From the NCBI GenBank assembly GCA_037132075.1, contig JBAXPV010000005.1, forward strand, positions 77,064 through 141,063: 64,000 nt of DNA, in the 5' to 3' direction. Under the pieces are notes generated by a model, which ran no database searches, was not told the DNA's origin, and worked only from the letters and a program-made list of their open reading frames with translations. The translations under genes and the position numbers were made by a program. The DNA is from JBAXPV01 sp037132075. GTDB lineage: Bacteria > Bacteroidota > Bacteroidia > Bacteroidales > CAIXZF01. Below, piece by piece: positions 33,687 through 43,594 of this stretch; the stretch's first letter is position 1, and each line of letters opens with the position of its first letter.

Positions 33687-33749
33687 ATTTCGGAATAGGG
33701 GTAAGTGAGGTTTTGTTTGTCTTTCTATTACAAACAACACAAAAGCCCT

Positions 33750-34382
33750 ATGAAAACATTCAGTTCAGTTATTCTTAAGACAGTATTGCTGTCCCTGTTT
33801 ATCCTTGCTTTTTCATATGCAACATTTCCTGAGAACTGGAAGGCGGTAGAATCAAAATCCGGAATCCAGGTATTCGAACGTTGGGTCGACATCAACAAAG
33901 ACCTGAAAGTTAAAGAACGCAGGGGTGTCATCCAGGTCCGGAAGTCATTGCCGGAAGTCGTCAAAACGCTGAAAGACCCATCGAATACCAGGTTATGGAT
34001 GGAACATGTGAGTGATGCCTACCTGGTAAAACAAGTTTCCGACAACGTTTGGTTGTCATACACCTGCTTCGCGATCCCCTGGCCTTTTGAATCAAGAGAT
34101 ATGGTATCCTTATCAACCCTGGAATATAACAACAACGGAAGCAGCGCTTATATCATCATCCGCAGCAAAGGAGAAGCCATTCCAGTAAAACCAAAGACAA
34201 GTCGCTTAAACAATTTCAAAGCCTGCTGGGAGATCAAAGATCTTGGAAAAGGACAATGTTCCATATCCTTTACGGCCATGACCTATGCAGCACCCGATTA
34301 CCCGCGTTTCATCCAGGATCCGGTAATCAGGGGAACATTTTACCGGAACATGCTCAATCTGAAAACGATACTTGATCAATAA
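33750..34382 (+). CDS. START-domain lipid-binding-like protein
   Basis: A 210-residue protein. ATG 33750 follows the upstream open frame and begins a signal peptide (MKTFSSVILKTVLLSLFILAFSYA). The rest resembles the START/Bet v1-like fold: NWKAVESKSGIQVFERWV, KERRGVIQVRKSLPEVVKTLKD, WPFESRDMVSL, and a final helix. START domains bind lipids or sterols in a hydrophobic tunnel. It heads a cluster with an SDR fusion and an epimerase/reductase, which suggests handling of a lipidic substrate, but no ligand is identifiable. Confidence 0.82.
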   Translation: MKTFSSVILKTVLLSLFILAFSYATFPENWKAVESKSGIQVFERWVDINKDLKVKERRGVIQVRKSLPEVVKTLKDPSNTRLWMEHVSDAYLVKQVSDNVWLSYTCFAIPWPFESRDMVSLSTLEYNNNGSSAYIIIRSKGEAIPVKPKTSRLNNFKACWEIKDLGKGQCSISFTAMTYAAPDYPRFIQDPVIRGTFYRNMLNLKTILDQ

Positions 34383-34405
34383 TTAAACCGACAAAGACAA
34401 TATAT

Positions 34406-35677
34406 ATGAATTGGTTCAAAAGAAAATTGCTGAAGAAAATCCAGAATCTGACAGGAAACCCCAGGCGCATTGCCCAAAGTTTTGCCCTGGGTTCCTTTAT
34501 CGGAGTGTCACCCTTAATCGGAATGCAGATTATCTGCAGTCTCTTCCTGTCAGGTATTTTTCATCTGAACAAAACAGCAGCAGTCATTGGTGTTGTCAAT
34601 ACAAACTGGACCAAAGGTTTGTTCCTTTACCCGATTAATTATAAGATTGGCGCCTGGTTATTAGGGATCAATGCAAGCTTTAATATTAGCAGCCTGTTAC
34701 AAGGTAATATATTTCACAACATCTGGAATTCAGGATCTGCTGTCTTTCTTTCACTTCTGGCAGGCGGCGTTGTAACAGGATCTGTCATCGCAATCATCTA
34801 TTACTTTTTAATATTAAAAATTTTAAGTGTTTACCATCAAAAACAAGAAATGGATACAATCATGGAAAAAGAAGAAAAATCATATGCCCTGCTGACCGGT
34901 GCCAGCCAGGGTTTTGGGAAGGCCATGGCTTATGAATTGGCATCCAGAAATATTAATGTTTTACTGGTGTCCCTAAAAGGTGAAGGACTGACGGAGCTTT
35001 GTGACGAGATCCGCAACAAATATCACGTAGATGCGGAATGTTTTGAAACAAATTTCGCACAATACGAATCTGTTTATGAGGTATCTGATTGGGCAACAAG
35101 AGACAGGAATGTTTCCATTCTCATCAACAATGCAGGAATTGGTGGCACGAGGGCCTTTGAGAGTGTGACACCTGAATATGTTGACAATATCATACAGGTA
35201 AATGTCAGGGCTTTGTCAATGCTCACACGACTTATGCTTCCCGAACTGAAAAAACATGACAAGGCTTATATCCTGAATGTTGCCAGCATGGCTTCGTTTA
35301 GCCCATTTGCCTACAAGACGGTCTACCCGGCATCCAAGGCCTTTGTATATTCCTTTTCCAGGGGACTTCATGAAGAGCTGAAGGGAACGAACGTTTTTGT
35401 CAGTGTCATTCATCCCGGACCGGTAAAGACCAATCCTGAGGTGATTGCCCGTATCGAAAAGCAGGGTATCTTTGGGAAAATCGGCCTGGTCACTCCGGAA
35501 AAGCTTGCCGGTATCGCGATCCGACAGCTTTTCAGACGTGATTCGCTAATCCTGCCGGGTGTGTTGAACAAATTAAGCTGGGTCATGATGATCCTATTAC
35601 CAAATGCATGGAAGTTGCCTTTGCTTTCGAGAGCCGTCAGAAGAGAAATCACTTCGCTCCAGCCAGCCAAGATATAA
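34406..35677 (+). CDS. DUF2062-SDR fusion: membrane-anchored short-chain dehydrogenase
   Basis: A 423-residue fusion. Residues 1-145 form a DUF2062 membrane domain (ALGSFIGVSPLIGMQ, NTNWTKGLFLYP, two to three helices); residues 155-400 form a classical SDR with cofactor motif T164GASQGFG, NNAG, catalytic Ser294, Tyr307 and Lys311 (YPASK), and HPGPVKT. Internal ATGs at 34850 and 34862 (residues 149 and 153) could start a separate soluble SDR, so the fusion may result from loss of a stop between two genes. It is 23 bp after the START gene. It probably oxidises or reduces a lipidic alcohol or ketone at the membrane. Confidence 0.83.
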   Translation: MNWFKRKLLKKIQNLTGNPRRIAQSFALGSFIGVSPLIGMQIICSLFLSGIFHLNKTAAVIGVVNTNWTKGLFLYPINYKIGAWLLGINASFNISSLLQGNIFHNIWNSGSAVFLSLLAGGVVTGSVIAIIYYFLILKILSVYHQKQEMDTIMEKEEKSYALLTGASQGFGKAMAYELASRNINVLLVSLKGEGLTELCDEIRNKYHVDAECFETNFAQYESVYEVSDWATRDRNVSILINNAGIGGTRAFESVTPEYVDNIIQVNVRALSMLTRLMLPELKKHDKAYILNVASMASFSPFAYKTVYPASKAFVYSFSRGLHEELKGTNVFVSVIHPGPVKTNPEVIARIEKQGIFGKIGLVTPEKLAGIAIRQLFRRDSLILPGVLNKLSWVMMILLPNAWKLPLLSRAVRREITSLQPAKI

Positions 35678-35702
35678 CAAATGAATTGCATATATTAATT
35701 AT

Positions 35703-36680
35703 ATGAAAGTACTTGTAACAGGGGCCAATGGCTTTCTATCCGGGCATATCATCAGGGAGCTGATTCGGCAGGGATATGAGGTTCGGGGGATGATACGTCC
35801 GGGAGCAACAACGCCGGCACTAAAGGGACTTGATGTTGAGCTGTTTTATGGCAATCTCTCGAATAGCGACGATATCTGTAAGGCAGTGACGGGATGTGAT
35901 GTCGTGATTCATGCGGCTGCAGACACCAGCCAGGCGCATCGTAAGGTTTCAGATTATTTTCCAATCAATGTTGTTGCGACAGAAACCCTTATCAGTGCAA
36001 TCAGGCAACAAGGCTGTAAACGAATGATCTATATTAGTACAGCCAACACTTTCGGACTTGGAAGTGCTGATGTTCCAGGCAATGAAGACACGCCCCCATC
36101 CGAATTTATGTTAAAATCGGGTTATGCATGGAGCAAATTCATGGCACAAACCAAAGTACTTGAAGCTGTAAGAAACAAACAGATTGAGGCAGTCATCGTA
36201 AATCCCACATTCATGCTGGGCCCTGATGATTACAATCCGGGGTCCGGCAGGATTTTCAACATGATTCTGGGGAAACGATATGTCTTTTGTCCACCGGGTG
36301 GAAAGAACTTTGTGGATGTTCGTGATGCCGCACTTGCCGTTGTAAACGCTGTTGAAGCGGGTAAAAACGGAGAATGTTACCTGCTGGCAGGGACAAATTT
36401 ATCCTACCGCAATTTCTTTAAAACGGTCAAAACGCGCGCCAATCAAAAAGGTATTATCATTGGGATTCATCCTATTCTACTGAAAATCGCAGGAAAAGTG
36501 GGTGATTTTTTAAAGTATGCAGGATGTAAATTTGAATTGAATTCTGTCAATGCGTCCCTCTTATGCCGACAGCCATTTATTGATAACAGCAAAGCGGTTA
36601 AGGTTTTAAAACTTCCTGTGACTGACATCAACAAGACAATAAGTGATTACCTGGCATGGAAAGAGAATATTAAAAAATAG
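35703..36680 (+). CDS. NAD-dependent epimerase/dehydratase family (3-beta-HSD/DFR-like) reductase
   Basis: A 325-residue extended SDR with VTGANGFLSGHI at the N-terminus, the DVVIHAAADTS segment, catalytic YAWSK, and NPTFMLGPDDY. It resembles 3-beta-hydroxysteroid dehydrogenase/dihydroflavonol reductase relatives, including HpnA and OleD. It is 25 bp after the DUF2062-SDR gene and probably in the same operon. The stop is 4 bp from the stop of the convergent gene. Substrate unknown. Confidence 0.84.
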   Translation: MKVLVTGANGFLSGHIIRELIRQGYEVRGMIRPGATTPALKGLDVELFYGNLSNSDDICKAVTGCDVVIHAAADTSQAHRKVSDYFPINVVATETLISAIRQQGCKRMIYISTANTFGLGSADVPGNEDTPPSEFMLKSGYAWSKFMAQTKVLEAVRNKQIEAVIVNPTFMLGPDDYNPGSGRIFNMILGKRYVFCPPGGKNFVDVRDAALAVVNAVEAGKNGECYLLAGTNLSYRNFFKTVKTRANQKGIIIGIHPILLKIAGKVGDFLKYAGCKFELNSVNASLLCRQPFIDNSKAVKVLKLPVTDINKTISDYLAWKENIKK

Positions 36681-36684
36681 CCCA

Positions 36685-37467
36685 TCAATTATTAATCAGC
36701 TTAAACACCCTGCTATCTTTACGACCAGAAAGTGAAAGAAAATAAATCCCTTTTGGAAAGCAGGCAAGATCCATTTGGAAACTACCCTTTCCTATGATTC
36801 CCTCATGAAATTCAGTCAAGATTCGCTGTCCCTGGATAGTCCAGACAGACCAGGATTTAACAACATCACCCTCAGGAACCATGACCTGAAAGCGCCCGTC
36901 ATCTGAAGGGTTAGGCGAGATCACTACTCCCAGGACATCCGGGAGAATTTCTATCCCAGTGACACAGGGATAAACCCATCCAGTTGCATAGCTAGTCGTA
37001 TATCCCTGACCGGCAGAATTCTCAACAAAGCAATAGTAAGGTGAAAATGAAGCGGTATCAAAACGAATCTCGTTGTTTCCCCCAAAATAATTTGCTTCGA
37101 ATTTAAACAACCAGGGTTCGATCAGGTTTATGGGTGTTGAGTCTTTTCTTTCAACGACAAGCATATCAGTTGCATCGCCTATAAAATATTGAACCGACAA
37201 GGAATCGATTGCCGGATTTGGTGTGAGGTTCCCGTTAAAATAAAACGAAGGATTATAATATTGTAGTGTTATCCTGAATTTCCCCAAACCTGATAATGGC
37301 TGAACAAGCTTAACCACAACATCAACCAACGGACTATCACAGGCGAATGTTGCCGGTACAAAAACATGAATACTATCTGTCAGGCTTTGTTGGGCATTGG
37401 AGTTTTCTGCCTTAAAGATGATTAATGCAAGAATTGTCCATATATATATTCTGCAATATTTCATCAT
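36685..37467 (-). CDS. Secreted T9SS cargo, type A sorting domain
   Basis: A 260-residue protein starting at ATG 37467 (a TTG start 15 bases upstream would only lengthen the cytosolic end). Signal peptide: WTILALIIFKAENSNAQ. Middle beta-rich region of unknown type; C-terminus has a type A sorting domain: SPNPSDDGRFQV, WTIQGQRIL, PKGIYFLSL and KLINN at the end. No enzymatic motif seen. Divergent from the 1130-residue protein. Confidence 0.8.
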   Translation of the reverse strand: MMKYCRIYIWTILALIIFKAENSNAQQSLTDSIHVFVPATFACDSPLVDVVVKLVQPLSGLGKFRITLQYYNPSFYFNGNLTPNPAIDSLSVQYFIGDATDMLVVERKDSTPINLIEPWLFKFEANYFGGNNEIRFDTASFSPYYCFVENSAGQGYTTSYATGWVYPCVTGIEILPDVLGVVISPNPSDDGRFQVMVPEGDVVKSWSVWTIQGQRILTEFHEGIIGKGSFQMDLACFPKGIYFLSLSGRKDSRVFKLINN

Positions 37468-37634
37468 TATAAATTTTGGCAAAGGGTAAAGTGAAGCATC
37501 TTTTGATCAGGACAAATTTAAACATAATAATTCTTGTCTTACATATTTCATTACTTGGCTCCCAGGGACAAGGGATTCAGAAAATATAATTAGAAAATAA
37601 TATAAGTTTAACTCTATATATCCCAGAAACTACA

Positions 37635-37642
37635 TATCTTTG
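37635..37642 (+). promoter_or_regulatory. -7 promoter element TATCTTTG for the 37692 gene
   Basis: Matches TAnnTTTG and lies 50 bp before the ATG at 37692, in the divergent spacer. Confidence 0.5.
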
Positions 37643-37691
37643 AAAACTGTAATACGTTCACAGGGGGGTGTGAGCGAAAATATTTAAATTT

Positions 37692-40600
37692 ATGTATCAT
37701 TTCTTGTTCCAAAAGTGTCCATTTTGGGGAATAATGCTGCTGTTGCCATTGTCCGTATGGGCCCAGCCTCCTGCTGTAGCCAGTTATCCCTTTAGCGGCA
37801 ATGCCAATGATGTGAGCGGTAACAACAATCATGGCATTCTGGGCGGACAAACCAACAATCCAGTCCTGACAGCAGATCGTTTTGGCAATCCCAATAGCGC
37901 CTACGAATTTGGCGGATATAACAACAAAAACTGGATCCGGGTACCCAACAACCCGAGTTTGCATTTTAACAAAAGGATGTCTGCATCAATCTGGTTTAAG
38001 CAATGTTCTTTTGCCGGGATGAATGGTTATGGTCAGTATGTGCCTAATGGTATCCATATTCTTTTTGCAAAAGGTGGTGATGGGATTTCTGTTGTCCCTG
38101 GAATTTGGGCTACTACTTATTCAGATTTAAACAACCAATTACATCTTGGGTTATCCAATAAAAACACCACCGGCTATAACGCGGTTAACTTTAGCGAAGA
38201 TACGACCATGAACTGTTTTGACAATTGTGAATGGGTTCATTTCGTAGTGGTTGTTGATAGTAATGTTATCAGATTCTATTTTAACGGTCAGTTAAAAAAA
38301 CAAAAAAATATATTAACTGCTGATTTTTCAGTAGCCAACAATCAGGATCTTTTATTTGGCAGGATGTGGCCAGGTGGTATGGTCTGGTATCCCTACAATG
38401 GCATAATGGATGATATCAATATTTATAATGTTGCATTGACACAAGCTGATGTGAATTTGCTTTATGGGAATTATTACGACCCACTGGCTGGGAATAATGT
38501 AATTAGCCTTGACAGCCTTAAAATAACGAACCCCAATTGCATCAACCCTTCCGGAGGTATCGTCAGTATTTTCCCAAACAGCAACAATGCTCCCTATCAA
38601 TTTTCAATCAACGGAGGGTTTAGTTATCAAAGCTCAAATATTTTTGCCAATCTATCCACTGGAAATTATCCTGTCAGGATAAAAACAAATTGCAACGTTA
38701 AGGATACCATAGTCCACATTGGTGTACCCGGTATTTATCTGAACCATAGTATCGGAATTTGCCAGGGCCAGAACTACCTGGGACATCTTAATTCCGGAGA
38801 TTATCATGACACATTAGTTGCAGCCAATGGATGTGATTCAATTATCACAACTCACTTAACAGTTCATCCAAATCCGACTGTTGGGATATCCGCTTCTGCT
38901 AACCCCATTTGCTTTGGGACCCTGGCAACGTTGACTGCCACAGGAGCCACGTCTTTCCAGTGGTCCGGAGGGCTTGGGAATGCCACTACTATTAACGTAT
39001 CTCCCGGATCATCAACTACTTATACTGCAATTGGCATCAATGGATTTTGTTCTGACACAGCGAGTATCACTTTAATTGTAAATTCAAATCCAGGGGTGTC
39101 AATATCTGCTTCCGCAAATCCAATCTGCAGTTCAAATTCAACGACCTTAACTGCCAACGGAGCTGCTTCATACCAATGGGATAATGGCCTGGGAAGTTCA
39201 AATTCAATCATTGTCTCCCCCACCATGACAACATTATATACGGTAAGCGCCACAACATCCGGATGTACCGGCACTACCAGTTTTACCGTGACAGTTAACC
39301 CAACACCAAATGTGACTATTTCTGCCTCAGCCAACCCTCTTTGTGAGGGCGCTTCGACAAGCTTATCCGCAAATGGTGCAAACACCTATCAATGGGGTAA
39401 TGGTTTGGGAACCTCAAACAATTTATTGGTAACGCCATCTGCAACAACGACTTACACAATAACAGGAACATCATTGGGATGTACAGGAACGGCGAGTGTT
39501 ACCATCAATGTTAACCCAATTCCCGCCATTGTCATTTCTGCTTCTGCCAACCCTATTTGTGAAGGTACATCAACAATTCTAACTGCGAACGGAGCCTCTT
39601 CTTATAGCTGGAGCGGAGGTCTTGGAAACAGCAATCCAATTACAGTAACACCCTCTGCTACAACCACTTACACACTTAATGGCAGCACCGCATTCTGCAC
39701 AGGGAATGCAACAATTACGATAACAGTGAACCCGATGCCTGCAGTTAGCATCTCCGCTTCGTCAAATCCAATTTGCCAAGGAGATACTGTAACATTAACG
39801 GCCAACGGAGCAAACAGCTTCCTTTGGGACAATGGATTAGGTACATCAAATAGTATAATGGTTTCTCCGGCAACCAGCACATTTTATCACCTTAGCGGCA
39901 GCAGCCTGGGTTGCTCTGATACCGCCAGCCTGCATTTAATCGTCAATCCCGTCCCGAATGTCAGCATCTCAGCTTCAGCAAACCCCATTTGCCATGGTGC
40001 TTCCACAACGCTCACCGCAAACGGAGCAGGAAGCTATTTGTGGAGCGACGGCTCTACGGGCACCAACCTGATCCTCAACCCTGCCACAACCACAACAATC
40101 TCAGTGTCAGGCACTCAAAATAACTGCTCCGACAGTACTTCAATTATCGTAACTGTAAATCCGAATCCTGTTGTCAGTATTGTACCGGCCAATCCCAGTA
40201 TTTGCAATGGCGATACGGTTCTTTTGACCGGTAACAGTAACTTCAGTCCAACGTTCTTTTTATGGAGCGCAGGTTCATCAAATGACTCCATAACCATTTC
40301 ACCGGGCAGTACCGCTAACTATTATCTTACAGGCACTTACAACCAATGTACAGATTCTGCTTTTGTTACGGTCCTTGTCAAGCCCAACCCTGTATTAACT
40401 GTTTCCTCTGATAAAAATCCTATTTGCAAAGGTGACAATGTATTGCTGACCGCAAGTACAGATTTGCCTGGCGCTCAGTATTTATGGTCCAACAATTTCA
40501 CCATGGCTTCTGTTGGTGTTAATCCACTGATTCAAACTTATTATTCAGTCACCACGACAGTTGATGGGTGTCAGAGCAATGCCGGAATTACAATTTATGT

Positions 40601-41084
40601 TGATGAAAATGAAACCATAAACCTCGGCCAGGATGCATTTATTTGTGATGGAGAGCAGCTAAAAATCGACGTGAACGGATCCACCGGAACCGTACTGTGG
40701 AATGATGGGAGCGCTGCGCAGACCTTGACGATCTTCTCCCCAGGTATTTATTGGGTTGAAGTAATTAACGGAGGTTGTATTGCCTATGACACTATTGAAT
40801 TCAAACCTTGCTCTGAGTTGTGGACTCCGAATGTTTTCACACCCAATGGGGATGGTCGAAATGATTTCTTTTACTCATCAGGGAAAGAAATTGAGTCGCT
40901 TGAAATGTATATTTACAACCGCTGGGGCGAAGAGCTCGTCCACATTGATGGTCCGGATGGAAAATGGGATGGAACCTATAAAAGTGAGCCTGCCCCGACC
41001 GGCACCTATTTTTACCTCATTAAGGCGATTGGGAAGGATCATAAAAAAATCGGGAAGCATGGCAATGTTACTTTGATTCGATGA
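37692..41084 (+). CDS. Large secreted LamG/repeat adhesin with T9SS type B (gliding-motility-type) sorting domain
   Basis: A 1130-residue protein. Signal peptide (LLLPLSVWAQP), LamG domain at about 20-260 (SASIWFKQ, CEWVHFVVVVD, YNGIMDDINIYNVALT), then eight tandem Ig/PKD-like repeats of about 80 residues between 390 and 990, six of them very alike (ISASANPIC). The C-terminus is the type B sorting domain, PNVFTPNGDGRNDFF, YIYNRWGEELV, DGTYKSEPAPTGTYFYLI. Such proteins are exported by T9SS; they lack the type A tail and often serve adhesion or gliding. Repeat number may vary by recombination. Confidence 0.88.
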   Translation: MYHFLFQKCPFWGIMLLLPLSVWAQPPAVASYPFSGNANDVSGNNNHGILGGQTNNPVLTADRFGNPNSAYEFGGYNNKNWIRVPNNPSLHFNKRMSASIWFKQCSFAGMNGYGQYVPNGIHILFAKGGDGISVVPGIWATTYSDLNNQLHLGLSNKNTTGYNAVNFSEDTTMNCFDNCEWVHFVVVVDSNVIRFYFNGQLKKQKNILTADFSVANNQDLLFGRMWPGGMVWYPYNGIMDDINIYNVALTQADVNLLYGNYYDPLAGNNVISLDSLKITNPNCINPSGGIVSIFPNSNNAPYQFSINGGFSYQSSNIFANLSTGNYPVRIKTNCNVKDTIVHIGVPGIYLNHSIGICQGQNYLGHLNSGDYHDTLVAANGCDSIITTHLTVHPNPTVGISASANPICFGTLATLTATGATSFQWSGGLGNATTINVSPGSSTTYTAIGINGFCSDTASITLIVNSNPGVSISASANPICSSNSTTLTANGAASYQWDNGLGSSNSIIVSPTMTTLYTVSATTSGCTGTTSFTVTVNPTPNVTISASANPLCEGASTSLSANGANTYQWGNGLGTSNNLLVTPSATTTYTITGTSLGCTGTASVTINVNPIPAIVISASANPICEGTSTILTANGASSYSWSGGLGNSNPITVTPSATTTYTLNGSTAFCTGNATITITVNPMPAVSISASSNPICQGDTVTLTANGANSFLWDNGLGTSNSIMVSPATSTFYHLSGSSLGCSDTASLHLIVNPVPNVSISASANPICHGASTTLTANGAGSYLWSDGSTGTNLILNPATTTTISVSGTQNNCSDSTSIIVTVNPNPVVSIVPANPSICNGDTVLLTGNSNFSPTFFLWSAGSSNDSITISPGSTANYYLTGTYNQCTDSAFVTVLVKPNPVLTVSSDKNPICKGDNVLLTASTDLPGAQYLWSNNFTMASVGVNPLIQTYYSVTTTVDGCQSNAGITIYVDENETINLGQDAFICDGEQLKIDVNGSTGTVLWNDGSAAQTLTIFSPGIYWVEVINGGCIAYDTIEFKPCSELWTPNVFTPNGDGRNDFFYSSGKEIESLEMYIYNRWGEELVHIDGPDGKWDGTYKSEPAPTGTYFYLIKAIGKDHKKIGKHGNVTLIR

Positions 41085-41125
41085 TCATATTTTACGTTAG
41101 ACAAATAAGGAACCTATGATTTTCG

Positions 41126-41133
41126 TACATTTG
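41126..41133 (+). promoter_or_regulatory. -7 promoter element TACATTTG of cydAB
   Basis: Fits TAnnTTTG, 43 bp before cydA; no clear -33 element. Confidence 0.5.
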
Positions 41134-41175
41134 ATTTTCTCGTGAAATTGACCTGAATACCCTTTAGTTTCTGCC

Positions 41176-42549
41176 ATGGATACCGAATTACTTGCCCGAC
41201 TCCAGTTTGCCTTTACGATCAGCTTTCATTATATCTATCCACCCTTAAGCATTGGGTTGGGCCTTGTGCTGGTTACCATGGAAGGCTTGTTTCTGAAAAC
41301 CGGAAACAAGGTATATGAGCAAATGACCCGGTTCTGGATCCGCATCTTTGCCTTGATTTTCGGGATAGGCGTAGCGACCGGGATTGTCATGGAATTTGAA
41401 TTCGGCACCAACTGGGCGACCTATTCTCGCTTTGTCGGCGACATCTTTGGCAGTGCACTTGCTGCGGAAGGAATCTTCGCCTTTGCACTGGAATCAGGCT
41501 TTTTAGGCATTCTTCTATTTGGCTGGAACAAGGTAAGTCCCAGGGTACATTTCTTTTCAACCTGCATGGTTGCCTTTGGCTCAATTTTCTCGGCAGTATG
41601 GATCGTCGTTGCCAATTCATGGCAGCAGACCCCGGCTGGTTTTCATATCATGGGTCAGGGATTGAGAGCCAGGGCTGAGGTCACGGATTTCTGGGCTATG
41701 GTTTTTAACCCCTCTTCCGTTGACAGACTCACCCATGTGTTGATCGGTGCTTTTCTGGCAGGTTCCTTCCTGGTTTTGAGCGTCCATGCCTATTATATTT
41801 TGAAAGGCAGGCACCTCGAATTGTCAAAAAAAGCCTTTAAGATCGCTTTGGTTATTGCCACCGTGGCGGGTTTGGCTCAGCTGTATTCCGGTGACCGCTC
41901 CGCTGTAGGCGTTTCTCACTACCAACCCGCGAAACTAGCTGCCTTTGAAGGACATTATGACAGTCTTGCCCCGGCAGATCTTTACCTTATTGGGTTTGTC
42001 GACCAAAAGAACCAAAGTGTGACAGGGATTAAAATTCCACATGGCCTTACATTTCTGCTTCACCAGGATTTCGTAACCCCCGTAACCGGGCTCAATGCTT
42101 TCCCAAAACGTGACATCCCCTCTCAGGTTAATTTTGTATTTCAAACCTATCATATCATGGTGGCCATTGGGATGTTCATTATCGGGCTCACCCTCTTCTC
42201 CTTGTTTCTATGGTGGAAAGGCAAGCTTTTTCAATACAAATGGCTGATGCTGGTGTTTTCGGTGAGTGTAATCCTTCCTGAGCTTGCCAATCAGGTAGGC
42301 TGGTTCTCAGCAGAGATGGGCAGACAGCCCTGGGTCGTTTATGGTTTATTGCGAACCGGCGATGCTTTTTCAAAATCGGTAAAGGCAGAACAGATCTTAT
42401 TTTCCCTGATCCTGTTCACACTGATATATACATTGCTATTTGCTTTATTCATTTATCTCTTGAATAAAAAAATACAGCATGGTCCTGAAGAACACCCTTT
42501 GACAGATCCTGAAGGGATGGCAAAACGAACGAACCCAATTATAGATTAA
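41176..42549 (+). CDS. cydA: Cytochrome bd oxidase subunit I
   Basis: A 457-residue membrane protein with about nine helices. His18 (ISFHYIYPP) and His187 (LTHVL) correspond to the conserved haem ligands, and GRQPW is the conserved C-terminal family motif. The quinol-binding Q-loop region is of the short type. It uses quinol to reduce oxygen to water without proton pumping, giving high oxygen affinity. With cydB 1 bp downstream it forms an operon; in this presumed anaerobe the enzyme would mainly remove oxygen. Confidence 0.95.
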   Translation: MDTELLARLQFAFTISFHYIYPPLSIGLGLVLVTMEGLFLKTGNKVYEQMTRFWIRIFALIFGIGVATGIVMEFEFGTNWATYSRFVGDIFGSALAAEGIFAFALESGFLGILLFGWNKVSPRVHFFSTCMVAFGSIFSAVWIVVANSWQQTPAGFHIMGQGLRARAEVTDFWAMVFNPSSVDRLTHVLIGAFLAGSFLVLSVHAYYILKGRHLELSKKAFKIALVIATVAGLAQLYSGDRSAVGVSHYQPAKLAAFEGHYDSLAPADLYLIGFVDQKNQSVTGIKIPHGLTFLLHQDFVTPVTGLNAFPKRDIPSQVNFVFQTYHIMVAIGMFIIGLTLFSLFLWWKGKLFQYKWLMLVFSVSVILPELANQVGWFSAEMGRQPWVVYGLLRTGDAFSKSVKAEQILFSLILFTLIYTLLFALFIYLLNKKIQHGPEEHPLTDPEGMAKRTNPIID

Positions 42550-42550
42550 C

Positions 42551-43585
42551 ATGGCTACAATTTTCAACATAGATTACCCAACGCTGTGGTTTTTGTTACT
42601 GGGGGCAGTATTTACCGGCTATACCATCCTGGATGGTTTTGATCTGGGAGCAGGAGCTTTACATCTGTTTCTTCGAAAGGAAGAAAGCCGGCGTATCGCA
42701 CTGAATGCCATCGGCCCTGTATGGGATGGCAATGAAGTTTGGCTCGTCATTGGCGGAGGAGCACTGTTCGCAGGCTTTCCGGAAGCTTATGCTACCGTTT
42801 TCTCAGCTTTCTATATTCCCTTCATGCTATTCCTGGTCATGCTGATTTTCAGGGCAGTGTCTATTGAATTCAGGAGTAAGGAACCTATGAAATGGTGGCG
42901 TGCAACCTGGGACTTTACCTATTCATTTTCCAGTATTATGATTGCATTACTTTTGGGAATTGTGCTTGGGAACCTGATCCAGGGAATCCCCATTGACCAG
43001 AATTTTGAATATACCGGAGGTCTTTTGAACCTGTTAAACCCGTATGCCCTGATGACAGGGATCACCGTTCTGGCTTTGTTTATGATGCATGGTGCAACTT
43101 ACCTGATCATGAAAACAGAATCAAGACTGCATTTCAAACTCATTATCCTGGCAAAAAACACAAGTCGTTTTTTTGTAGTCTGTTATATGACACTCACCAT
43201 GGCTACATTGGTTTACCTGCCACATACAGCAGACCGGTTCAGGGAACAGCCCTGGTTGTTTGTCATTCCATTTATGACCATGCTCATGATAGTCAATACC
43301 AGGAGACTCCTTGAAAGAGGGACTTATTTTAATGCTTTCCTTTCTTCCGGATTGACGTCTTCCCTGCTCCTGATCACGGCTGCGATTCACCTGTATCCCA
43401 ACCTGGTCATTTCTTCAACTGCTACACAAAACACCATAACAATCTTTAATGGTTGCTCATCAGAAAAATCACTGGGTATCATGCTTACCATTGCTGCTAT
43501 TGGTGTTCCGATTGTAGCAGTTTATACTTCTTTTGTTTTTTGGACTTTCAGAGGTAAAGTAAAAATAGACGATAGTAGTTATTGA
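42551..43585 (+). CDS. cydB: Cytochrome bd oxidase subunit II
   Basis: A 344-residue membrane protein with eight to nine helices; GYTILDGFDLGAGAL is the family signature near the N-terminus and GPVWDGNEVWLV follows. Starts 1 bp after the cydA stop, so translationally coupled. No CydX small subunit or CydCD exporter is present in the window. Confidence 0.95.
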   Translation: MATIFNIDYPTLWFLLLGAVFTGYTILDGFDLGAGALHLFLRKEESRRIALNAIGPVWDGNEVWLVIGGGALFAGFPEAYATVFSAFYIPFMLFLVMLIFRAVSIEFRSKEPMKWWRATWDFTYSFSSIMIALLLGIVLGNLIQGIPIDQNFEYTGGLLNLLNPYALMTGITVLALFMMHGATYLIMKTESRLHFKLIILAKNTSRFFVVCYMTLTMATLVYLPHTADRFREQPWLFVIPFMTMLMIVNTRRLLERGTYFNAFLSSGLTSSLLLITAAIHLYPNLVISSTATQNTITIFNGCSSEKSLGIMLTIAAIGVPIVAVYTSFVFWTFRGKVKIDDSSY

Positions 43586-43594
43586 TTGTTTATT

